Source: Puia sp. (GTDB lineage Bacteria > Bacteroidota > Bacteroidia > Chitinophagales > Chitinophagaceae). Taken from it: DNA of 64,000 bases. Under the pieces are notes generated by a model, which searched no databases, was not told the origin of the DNA, and saw only the letters and a list, made by a program, of their open reading frames with translations. Every line of letters begins with the position of its first letter. The first letter of the stretch is position 1. The stretch spans positions 47,325 to 111,324 of the forward strand of contig JARLGZ010000233.1 of NCBI GenBank assembly GCA_031292515.1, written 5' to 3'. Made by a program: the position numbers and the translations under genes. Shown here piece by piece: positions 8,700 to 15,222 of the stretch.

Positions 8700-9950
8700 A
8701 TGCTTCGCAACCTGACAATCGTCTGGACGAGTTTTAAAATGGCTTTGGAGGAGTTACGATCCAACAAGCTCCGCACCTTTCTATCCTTATTGGGTATCAC
8801 CTTTGGCATTTTCTGTATTATCAGCGTGCTTTCCACCATCAGCAGCATGAAACTGGCCGTGCAGAACGAGATAAAGGCACTGGGTAACAAGACGATTTAT
8901 ATCGACAAGTGGCAATACGGAGGTGGCCCCGACTATCCCTGGTGGAAATATATAAAACGCCCGATCCCTCGCTATGACGAGATGAAGGAGCTGCGCTTAA
9001 AAGTTCCCGACGCAGCAAACATCGCCTATAACACCCATCTGACGTCGAGCATTGATTTTGAAGACAACTCGCTCTCGGGGGTCATGAATTATGGGATTAC
9101 GGAAGACTTTAAGAACATCCAGCCGCTTGTCATAGAGGATGGCAGGTATTTCCAACAGGTGGATTTCGACCGGAACGCCAATTTCATCGTTATGGGCTAT
9201 ACGATCGCCGAAAAACTCTTTGACAAGGCCGCCAAAGCCGTCGGCAAACAGGTAAAATTGCAAGGGGGGCGTGTCGGGATCGTAATTGGCGTCATTAAGA
9301 AGCAAGGCCAGAGCCTTATCGGCGGTTGGGACTACGACAATGCCATCCTGGTGCCCTACGGCTTCCTCAGAGGGATGATAAAGGATGACAATGCCTATCC
9401 TACCATTCTCGTGCAGGCAGGCCCTCATATGCCGATCGAGGCGCTCAAGGACGAGCTCAAAGGGGCTATGCGGTCCCTGCGAAAGCTAAACCCGACGCAG
9501 GAGGACAATTTTGCGCTGAACGACATCGATACGCTGAGCAATTTCCTGAACCCCGTCTTCGCCGGAATGAATATAGGGGGATGGGCCATAGCCGCCCTCT
9601 CACTGATCGTGGGGATGTTTGGGGTAGCCAATATTATGTTTGTCACTGTCCGGGAACGCACCAGCCAGATAGGCCTGAAAAAGGCGATCGGTGCGAAACG
9701 GGGGGTGATTATGACGGAATTTCTGCTGGAATCGGCCTTTCTTTGCATCATCGGGGGGCTGATAGGCCTGCTGGCCGTTTTTATTCTCACCCAGATCATC
9801 TCCTCCCTGTTCAGTTTTAAAGTATTCATTCCGGCCGATATCATCCTGATGGCCGTGGGGATCTGTCTTTTTACGGGTATCGTCGCGGGTATTGTCCCGG
9901 CATTTATCGCTGCCAGGATGGATCCTGTAGTCGCAATTCGATCGAAATAA
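8700..9950 (+). CDS. MacB-like ABC transporter permease (FtsX fold)
   Basis: A 416-residue permease with the MacB/FtsX layout: a cytosolic N-terminus and TM1 (ALEELRSNKLRTFLSLLGITFGIFCIISV), a periplasmic domain of about 230 residues, then three helices (IAALSLIVGMFGVANIMFVTV; LESAFLCIIGGLIGLLAVFI; LMAVGICLFTGIVAGIVPAF). The conserved coupling segment VRERTSQIGLKKAIGAKR is present. Such permeases work with a separate ATPase and export peptides, lipoproteins or toxic compounds; no ATPase gene is nearby. The frame is open to 8448, but upstream residues are antisense to the epimerase gene; ATG at 8700, 11 nt after GGAG, gives the standard N-terminus. tsaD follows 15 nt downstream and may be cotranscribed. 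Confidence 0.9.
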   Translation: MLRNLTIVWTSFKMALEELRSNKLRTFLSLLGITFGIFCIISVLSTISSMKLAVQNEIKALGNKTIYIDKWQYGGGPDYPWWKYIKRPIPRYDEMKELRLKVPDAANIAYNTHLTSSIDFEDNSLSGVMNYGITEDFKNIQPLVIEDGRYFQQVDFDRNANFIVMGYTIAEKLFDKAAKAVGKQVKLQGGRVGIVIGVIKKQGQSLIGGWDYDNAILVPYGFLRGMIKDDNAYPTILVQAGPHMPIEALKDELKGAMRSLRKLNPTQEDNFALNDIDTLSNFLNPVFAGMNIGGWAIAALSLIVGMFGVANIMFVTVRERTSQIGLKKAIGAKRGVIMTEFLLESAFLCIIGGLIGLLAVFILTQIISSLFSFKVFIPADIILMAVGICLFTGIVAGIVPAFIAARMDPVVAIRSK

Positions 9951-9965
9951 CTAGTTTTGCGCCCG

Positions 9966-10988
9966 ATGCCCACCATTCTAGCCATAGAGTCCTCCTGCGA
10001 CGAGACCGCCTGCTCCATTTGCCGCGATGGGGTGATCCTTTCCAATATCATCGCAAATCAGGCCGTACATGAACAATATGGCGGCGTGGTACCCGAGCTT
10101 GCCAGCAGGGCACATATGCAGAATATTGTCCCGGTAGTGGACAAAGCGCTGAAAAGCGCCGGTGTCTCCCTGCAGCAGATAGATGCCATCGCCTTTACAA
10201 AGGCCCCGGGGCTGATCGGCTCTCTGCTTGTGGGCGCCCAGTTTGCCAAGTCTTTATCACTGGCCCTGGACATCCCGCTGATAGCCGTGCATCATATGCA
10301 GGCTCATGTGCTGGCCAATCTCATACCCTCCTTCCGGGATGGCCATCCCCAGCCGACGCCGACCTTTCCTTTTTTGTGTCTGACGGTGAGCGGGGGACAC
10401 ACGCAGATCGTACTATGCGAATCGCCGCTGAAGATGATGCCCATCGGGCAGACGATCGACGACGCCGCAGGCGAAGCCTTCGATAAGTCGGCAAAACTCC
10501 TGGGGCTGCCCTATCCCGGCGGTCCGCTGATCGACAAACACGCCCGAAAGGGCGATCCGGAACGATTCAGCTTTCCGGAGCCACAGATTCCCGGCCTCGA
10601 CTTCAGCTTTAGCGGGGTGAAGACGGCCATCCTCTATTTCCTGCGTGAACATTCGGCCACGGATACCCGCTTTGTGGAAGACAACCTGGCCGATATCTGT
10701 GCGTCCATACAGCGGAGGATCGTATCGATCCTGCTAAACAAGTTCAAAAAAGCGGCTGTGCAGACCGGGATAAAAGACCTGTGCATAGCCGGTGGGGTCT
10801 CTGCCAACAGCGGTCTTCGGGAAGCCTTCCTGCAGATGGGCCAGGACCAGCATTGGAATACCTTTATCCCTCCTTTCGAATATTGCACGGACAACGCAGC
10901 TATGATCGCCATAACGGGCTACTACAAATACCTCGCCGGTGACTTCGCGGGTTTGTCCGAGAGCGCCAGCGCCAGGGGGGAATGGTAA
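9966..10988 (+). CDS. tsaD: tRNA N6-adenosine threonylcarbamoyltransferase
   Basis: Transfers the threonylcarbamoyl group from threonylcarbamoyl-AMP to A37 of ANN-decoding tRNAs (t6A), together with TsaB and TsaE. The 340-residue protein has all Kae1/TsaD motifs: ILAIESSCDETACSICRDG, the metal-binding VHHMQAHVLANL, CLTVSGGHTQIVLCE, GEAFDKSAKLLGLPYPGGP, FSFSGVKTAIL and CIAGGVSANSGLRE, with TDNAAMIA near the end. A TTG at 9957 is also in frame, but ATG at 9966 gives the standard N-terminus MPTILAIESS. It lies between the ABC permease and trmN, both close enough for one transcript. Confidence 0.97.
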   Translation: MPTILAIESSCDETACSICRDGVILSNIIANQAVHEQYGGVVPELASRAHMQNIVPVVDKALKSAGVSLQQIDAIAFTKAPGLIGSLLVGAQFAKSLSLALDIPLIAVHHMQAHVLANLIPSFRDGHPQPTPTFPFLCLTVSGGHTQIVLCESPLKMMPIGQTIDDAAGEAFDKSAKLLGLPYPGGPLIDKHARKGDPERFSFPEPQIPGLDFSFSGVKTAILYFLREHSATDTRFVEDNLADICASIQRRIVSILLNKFKKAAVQTGIKDLCIAGGVSANSGLREAFLQMGQDQHWNTFIPPFEYCTDNAAMIAITGYYKYLAGDFAGLSESASARGEW

Positions 10989-10998
10989 GGAAAATATT

Positions 10999-11712
10999 AT
11001 GTCGAACTCCTATTTTCAATTCAGGCAATTCATCATCCGCCAGGACCAGTGCGCCATGAAGGTGTGTACGGATGCCTGCATCCTGGGGGCCTGGTTTTCG
11101 GAAAAGATTTCTTCTTATTCCCGGATACTCGATATCGGCAGCGGCACGGGCCTGCTCTCGCTGATGCTGGCACAGAAGAGCAAGGGGGAGATACACGGGA
11201 TCGAATTGGATCTCAACGCTTTTAAACAGATGAAGGAGAATATCGCGGAAAGTAACTGGAAAGAACGCGTCCGGGCCTTTCCGGGCGATGTCCGGAGTTT
11301 TGCATTCCCGGGCAAATACGATTTTATCATCACGAACCCGCCTTTTTTCGAGGGGGATCTGAATGCCGGCACCAAGGAGAAAAACCTCGCGCGGCACAGC
11401 ACGGAACTCACGCTATCCGCTCTGCTGGAAGTCATCGACGGCAACCTGGGGAGTGCAGGCTCCTTTGGCATCCTCCTCCCCTACCACCGTACACAATATT
11501 TTGAAGGGCTCGCAACAGGGCGCCGCTTTCATATACGGGAAAAACTGCTGGTCAAACAGACACCCGGTCATGATTTCTTCAGGAGTATCCTGTATTTCTC
11601 CCGGAACCGGGAACATTTTGTACCCGTAACAGAAATGAGTATCAGAAACGGCTCCGGCGAATATACCGACGAGTTCAGGGAACTGCTGGCCGACTATTAT
11701 CTGCATTTATGA
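10999..11712 (+). CDS. trmN: tRNA1(Val) (adenine37-N6)-methyltransferase
   Basis: SAM-dependent enzyme (TrmN6/YfiC family) that methylates N6 of A37 in tRNA-Val. The 237-residue protein shows FQFRQFIIRQDQCAMKVCTD, motif I ILDIGSGTGLLSLMLAQ for SAM binding, acidic IHGIELDLNAFKQM, and the amino-methyltransferase motif IV ITNPPFFEGD. The frame extends upstream into tsaD, but the ATG at 10999, eight bases after AAGG, gives the family N-terminus MSNSYFQFRQF. It follows tsaD by 10 nt, so two tRNA A37-modifying enzymes appear to share an operon. Confidence 0.92.
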   Translation: MSNSYFQFRQFIIRQDQCAMKVCTDACILGAWFSEKISSYSRILDIGSGTGLLSLMLAQKSKGEIHGIELDLNAFKQMKENIAESNWKERVRAFPGDVRSFAFPGKYDFIITNPPFFEGDLNAGTKEKNLARHSTELTLSALLEVIDGNLGSAGSFGILLPYHRTQYFEGLATGRRFHIREKLLVKQTPGHDFFRSILYFSRNREHFVPVTEMSIRNGSGEYTDEFRELLADYYLHL

Positions 11713-11785
11713 AGCTTCGGCCGGCCATTCCAAGACATTTCCGGACAAGCCGCCGGTCAACTATTATACCGGCCCGCGACCGGCT

Positions 11786-12985
11786 TCACAGCCCTGCATA
11801 TTCTGTAAGATATTCATAGAGCGGGGTCAGCCGGCCGGCTCTCACCATAGTTGCTCTCTCCAGCACGGGAGAATACCCTTTTACCAGGTCCTCGATGAGA
11901 TATTTGATCAATTGTTCACCGAAATAACGGGAGGCGTCCCGGGGAAGTTCGTTGGGAAGGTTGCCTACGGCCATCACATCTATGGAGCCTTGCAGGTATG
12001 GCTCCGTTTTCCGGCGTGAGATCCGGTCGACCCCATATACCGGGTTTTCGATGCTCGAATCTCCGAGGTTGCAAGGCACCGAGCCTTCCCGGTCGTCGGT
12101 GATATCGGCGATGGTCCGGATCCGGAACCCACTATCTGCAAGTTCTTCCCATTCAAAAAGGCGTGGATAGGTTTTGTCCCAATAGATGCCATTCATCAGG
12201 ATGTCCGCGGACCCGGCATAGGGGCTGAAGGTGGAACGGTAACGCTCCGGATGACGGTGGAAATCGCCCCTGTCGTAGTTATTTTGGGAGACATGCCTGT
12301 AGAGGGCGCTCCCTTTCAGCTGGGTGAATACGGGATAGGAGAAGTTCCTTGCCAGGAACTCATCGGGTTCCACTTCGATCACGCCCATGAGGTTCATCAC
12401 TTCGAGCACCCCGTGCGCCACCCGGCCCGAACCGGTGACAGCTATTTTGACGGTGGGCAGTTTCAGGCCGAAATAGGTATGGATAAGCTCCCGGAAATCC
12501 CTTTGCCTATGAACACGATCCAGCTTAAACTGCCCGGTACGTTCTCCATAGGCCATGATACCGTTGTGGGCGCCGACGACGCCCGCAAAAAAGCCAAAAC
12601 CCAGGATCCGCTGACCGTCCTCGTGTTCCAGGCATTCATAGTCGATAAGGGTGATCCGTTTGTCCAGGACGGTCCGGAACATCTGCCGGTTGTAGGATTG
12701 TTGTTTCCGGGTATGCGAGAAGAACAGGTAGGTCTTGTCTTCGATCAGTTCACCCGCCGGGACTTCCTTGATACCGAACAGGATATCGCAGCCACGGACC
12801 TCTTCCCGTACCTCCACACCCGCCTGGGCATATTCCTTATCCGTGAAACAGCGATCGGGGGAAGATTGCACGACGATCCTCATGGCGGTCGAGTTTTTGT
12901 GGATCCATTTACATTGAGCCGGCGTCAGCGCCACCCTGTTGTCGGCGGGTACCTTACCCTCACGAAGTAAGCCAATTGTAATCAT
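11786..12985 (-). CDS. Saccharopine dehydrogenase/alanine dehydrogenase-like NAD(P) oxidoreductase
   Basis: Cytoplasmic oxidoreductase of 399 residues related to lysine-forming saccharopine dehydrogenase and alanine dehydrogenase. It begins ITIGLLREGKVPADNRVALTP, the family's N-terminal fold with the RVALTP motif, and carries the nucleotide-binding glycine segment VKIAVTGSGRVAHGVLEVM; DILMNGIYWDKTYPRLF and ADITDDREGSVP match the LOR/SDH central region. The reaction in this organism is not determined by the sequence: saccharopine cleavage or an amino-acid deamination are both possible. A TTG at 13006 is in frame, but ATG at 12985 fits the family better. It converges on trmN with a 73-nt GC-rich gap that holds a weak CCGGT/ACCGG stem without a T-run. 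Confidence 0.8.
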   Translation of the reverse strand: MITIGLLREGKVPADNRVALTPAQCKWIHKNSTAMRIVVQSSPDRCFTDKEYAQAGVEVREEVRGCDILFGIKEVPAGELIEDKTYLFFSHTRKQQSYNRQMFRTVLDKRITLIDYECLEHEDGQRILGFGFFAGVVGAHNGIMAYGERTGQFKLDRVHRQRDFRELIHTYFGLKLPTVKIAVTGSGRVAHGVLEVMNLMGVIEVEPDEFLARNFSYPVFTQLKGSALYRHVSQNNYDRGDFHRHPERYRSTFSPYAGSADILMNGIYWDKTYPRLFEWEELADSGFRIRTIADITDDREGSVPCNLGDSSIENPVYGVDRISRRKTEPYLQGSIDVMAVGNLPNELPRDASRYFGEQLIKYLIEDLVKGYSPVLERATMVRAGRLTPLYEYLTEYAGL

Positions 12986-13168
12986 GCTCGTTTCATTTGC
13001 TTGCAATCCGGAAAGGATAAAGATAGGTGATTGCCCGAAAAAATAGTTGGAGGGTATTTTGGACAGGATGGCTCAAATGTGTAATATTGCGTCCCGAATT
13101 TGGGCAATCTTTTCCAGATTGTATTTTTCGAAGTGACTGGCTTTCAAAAGGATGCCAGACACCAAAAA

Positions 13169-13252
13169 GCCCGGATGGCGGAATTGGTAGACGCGTCAGA
13201 CTCAAAATCTGGTTATCGCAAGGTAGTGCAGGTTCGATTCCTGTTCCGGGCA
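13169..13252 (+). tRNA. tRNA-Leu (CAA)
   Basis: An 84-nt class II tRNA. The acceptor stem pairs GCCCGGA (13169-13175) with TCCGGGC (13245-13251), discriminator A at 13252. The D-arm reads GCGGAATTGGTAGACGC; the anticodon stem TCAGA/TCTGG encloses loop CTCAAAA with anticodon CAA at 13203-13205; a long variable arm and a T-loop GGTTCGATTCC follow. CCA is not encoded. The 3' end borders a decayed accessory region, as expected of a tRNA-gene integration site. Confidence 0.97.
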
Positions 13253-13274
13253 CTTGATTTTCAATCAGTTACAA

Positions 13275-13304
13275 GGGTCGCAGCTACTGCGGCCCTTTTA
13301 CTTT
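13275..13304 (+). terminator. Intrinsic terminator after tRNA-Leu
   Basis: Nine-base-pair stem GGGTCGCAG / CTGCGGCCC (one T-G pair) with a three-base loop, followed by TTTTACTTTT. It lies 23 nt beyond the tRNA and would end its transcript. Confidence 0.75.
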
Positions 13305-13308
13305 TCAG

Positions 13309-13329
13309 AATTTGCCAGCAATTTGCCAG
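13309..13329. repeat. Direct repeat AATTTGCCAG x2 next to the tRNA
   Basis: Two copies of AATTTGCCAG (13309-13318 and 13320-13329), 11 nt apart, about 60 nt beyond the tRNA. Short directly repeated sequences next to a tRNA 3' end resemble arm-type sites of tyrosine recombinases; no integrase gene remains in the window, so this is suggestive only. Confidence 0.35.
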
Positions 13330-13460
13330 TAAAACGGAACAGTGTTTACCAGAACCGCTTTAGTCTGAGTGAAATGGGTTTTTAAAAGAGCTTTTGTTCA
13401 TCAAATTTAACTCATTTGCTGCTCATTGCATTTGGCTTTCTCTAAGGCGCAAAATGTGCC

Positions 13461-13613
13461 ATGTTAAGCCTTTCCGTCATGGAATGGGAAGATGCCAATA
13501 TTAAGGAAGGTTTCCGGGATTCAATGGCGAAATACTACCCGAAGAAAGAAATAGGCGAAGTAATGAAACAGGTTGAAAAGTGGCTGGCTTACCTAAAAAA
13601 GGAAGGACAATAG
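13461..13613 (+). CDS. Small hypothetical protein (50 residues)
   Basis: An ATG-to-TAG frame reading MLSLSVMEWEDANI, then GFRDSMAKYYPKKEIGEVM and KQVEKWLAYLKKEGQ. The composition is charged and helical with no signal peptide or membrane segment. I do not recognise a family. It may be a small gene or the remaining C-terminus of a larger lost one. It is flanked by AT-rich DNA without other genes, between the tRNA and the AraC fragment. Confidence 0.4.
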   Translation: MLSLSVMEWEDANIKEGFRDSMAKYYPKKEIGEVMKQVEKWLAYLKKEGQ

Positions 13614-13822
13614 AATGCTATTACATATTATATAAATAGACACCACTTGGCCTTACAAATCACAACTATTGGATAATATTTGACCTGAAAGGTACATACC
13701 TGATTTTTACTGCTTTTAGTGACATTAGTTTTTTGAATTTGAAGAAATCAAACCCCTCCATTTGACATACAACAGCATGTCCCACCACATTTCGGCATAT
13801 TTGATTTTTGCAAATCAGCAAT

Positions 13823-14170
13823 ATGGCTATCAGTACCGTTAGTGATTTCTATAAGGAAGTCTCCATGCTTTTCGACGGCAATTCGATCCAACCCTTGTCT
13901 GATCGCATCCCAAAGGATATCGGGCACTTTAATATTTTTGACATCACCGACCTGGTAAAAGGGTACAAAGGGACGTCCCAAACACCCTATAACAGAAGGG
14001 CCTGTTATAAAATCAGCATGATCCGCGGCCGGAACAGAGTTGAATATGCCGATGAGGTCATCCACATTGAAAACAGTGCGTTGTTGTTTGGAACCCCCGC
14101 CTGTTCCATATCGCTGGGTAGGCAATTATCTTCCGGCTGGTCGGGGGTACAACAATTTTTACATTTTTGA
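13823..14170 (+). pseudogene. Truncated AraC-family regulator (N-terminal domain only)
   Basis: The readable frame from ATG 13823 starts MAISTVSDFYKEVSMLFDG and contains IGHFNIFDITDLVKGYKG, NRRACYKISMIRGRNRVEYAD and IHIENSALLFGTP, the cupin-like N-terminal domain of a common Bacteroidota AraC group. Homology stops at about 14097. The following residues to the stop at 14170 are antisense to the merR remnant, and no AraC helix-turn-helix domain exists downstream. The gene was therefore cut by a rearrangement, with the breakpoint at about 14095-14115. A TTG at 13808 is also in frame. Confidence 0.7.
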
Positions 14171-14503
14171 ACACCGGCACTCAATTGGTTACGAAACGTA
14201 ATCATCTCCCGGATTTTGACATCCAGTAAATCGACCTTCTTTTCGATAAGATCGCTTACATTGTCACAAGTGGCCTCAATTGGCCTCTATCATATCCAAG
14301 AGGCCCGCTGCTTCATTCAGGGTAAATCCGAAATTTTTCATTCGCTTAATGGTATGCAGCCGTTTTAATACTTCCTCTGAATACTCTTTATAATTATTGT
14401 TCCGGCGCTGCTTGCAGCCGATTTTTATTAATCCTTGCTTTTCATAGAAGCGGATCGTGTCCCTGGAAAGACCTGATTTTAAGACTAATTCTCCTATTAA
14501 CAT
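14005..14503 (-). pseudogene. MerR-family regulator, frameshifted
   Basis: The 5' part (14503 to 14276) reads MLIGELVLKSGLSRDTIRFYEKQGLI and FGFTLNEAAGLLDMIEAN, a complete MerR winged helix, then stops. In the next frame the sequence goes on with ATCDNVSDLIEKKVDLLDVK, FRNQLSAGVQKCKNCC and TPDQPEDNC, the expected dimerisation helix and Cys-rich effector tail. Removing one T from AATTGAGG (14278-14281) restores MIEANEATCDN. So a single-base insertion splits the gene, or there is a sequencing error. The second frame stays open to 14005, but family-like sequence ends near 14115, where the AraC fragment begins on the other strand. Divergent from ynfA and presumably once its regulator. Confidence 0.75.
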
Positions 14504-14522
14504 AAAAAAGGCAGTTTTTTAT

Positions 14523-14556
14523 TTGACCGTAGACTATACTCCACGCTTTACATTTG
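14523..14556 (+). promoter_or_regulatory. ynfA promoter with MerR-type operator
   Basis: A -33-like TTG (14523-14525) and a -7 TACATTTG (14549-14556) lie 23 nt apart, longer than the usual 19-21. Between them sits an imperfect dyad, CGTAGACTATACTCCACG (14528-14545), centred on TATA. An operator inside an over-long spacer is the classic MerR activation arrangement, in which the regulator untwists the promoter. Confidence 0.5.
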
Positions 14557-14582
14557 TAAATATAATCCTTAAAAACAGCAGT

Positions 14583-14918
14583 ATGATAATAGTTAAATCC
14601 TTAATGATATTCTTGCTGGCGGGCATTTGTGAAATCGGCGGGGGGTATCTCGTTTGGCTTTGGCTCAAAGAAGATAAGCCCCTTTGGTATGGAATATCGG
14701 GTGGGATTATCCTTGCCATTTACGGCGTGGTAGCGACCCTGCAAACAGCAAATTTTGGCCGGGTGTATGCTACCTATGGCGGTATATTCATCGTCCTCTC
14801 ACTGCTTTGGGCATGGAAAGTAGATAATTTCAAGCCGGACCGCTACGACATTTTAGGCGCTTTAGTCGCCCTTATAGGTGTTTTTATTATTTTCTATGCT
14901 CCGCGAACAACTAACTAA
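14583..14918 (+). CDS. ynfA: YnfA/UPF0060 family membrane protein
   Basis: A 111-residue inner-membrane protein with four hydrophobic helices, of the UPF0060 family related in fold to small multidrug transporters. Family signatures are visible: FLLAGICEIGGGYLVWLWLK, GGIILAIYGVVATLQTANFG, RVYATYGGIFIVLSLLWAW and PDRYDILGALVALIGVFII. The frame is open upstream to 14457, but that part overlaps merR; ATG at 14583 gives the family length (E. coli YnfA is 108). A divergent merR remnant and a dyad inside the promoter suggest metal- or toxicant-dependent expression, now perhaps lost. Family firm, transported compound unknown. Confidence 0.9.
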   Translation: MIIVKSLMIFLLAGICEIGGGYLVWLWLKEDKPLWYGISGGIILAIYGVVATLQTANFGRVYATYGGIFIVLSLLWAWKVDNFKPDRYDILGALVALIGVFIIFYAPRTTN

Positions 14919-14922
14919 GAAT

Positions 14923-15042
14923 ATGAAACAAGTCTTATTTCTCTCATTGCTGGCAATTTCCCTTATAGGATACAGCCAATCAAATACAAGCAAAACTGTG
15001 AAAAATAACAATACAGGTGCCGAATGCGAAGATGGCTTCTGA
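14923..15042 (+). CDS. Small secreted peptide (39 residues)
   Basis: Begins 4 nt after the ynfA stop, so likely cotranscribed. It reads MKQVLFLSLLAISLIGYSQ, a convincing signal peptide, followed by SNTSKTVKNNNTGAECEDGF and a stop. The mature part is only about 20 residues with one Cys. It may be a genuine small exported peptide or the N-terminus of a longer protein cut off by the rearrangements seen around it. No family recognised. Confidence 0.45.
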   Translation: MKQVLFLSLLAISLIGYSQSNTSKTVKNNNTGAECEDGF

Positions 15043-15064
15043 AATGGAATTGTGACGGGCAACC

Positions 15065-15222
15065 TTATAATACCTGTTCCAATTTATTTTCTACGATTTC
15101 CTTAGCGGTGACATGTAGCTTCTTTACTTTTGCAAACAGAACGTCCAGCTCATTTTCCTGTACATCATACTGATCTTCATACCGAGCGCTCAAATAAGCC
15201 TTTTCCAGTGCCCGGCAGCTAT
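15065..15222 (-). pseudogene. HEPN-domain protein, C-terminal fragment
   Basis: In one minus-strand frame the DNA reads RALEKAYLSARYEDQYDVQE, NELDVLFAKVKKLHVTAKEI and VENKLEQVL before a TAA at 15065-15067. This matches the C-terminal half of stand-alone HEPN proteins, which often pair with MNT-type nucleotidyltransferases as toxin-antitoxin modules. There is no start codon or N-terminal half: upstream of residue R the DNA is directly the end of the broken ABC permease (original stop at 15223-15225). It is a fragment left by a deletion. Confidence 0.6.

Noticed and set aside
11713..11785. CCGGT/ACCGG stem between trmN and the dehydrogenase as a terminator
   Set aside because: No T-run on either side, GC-rich surroundings and a long loop.
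14098..14200. Alternative plus-strand reading after the AraC fragment (VPYRWVGNYLPAGRGYNN), resembling an AraC continuation after a frameshift
   Set aside because: The same bases encode the Cys-rich tail of MerR on the other strand, which fits its family better; the AraC-like look is weak and stops at once. I cannot exclude it fully.
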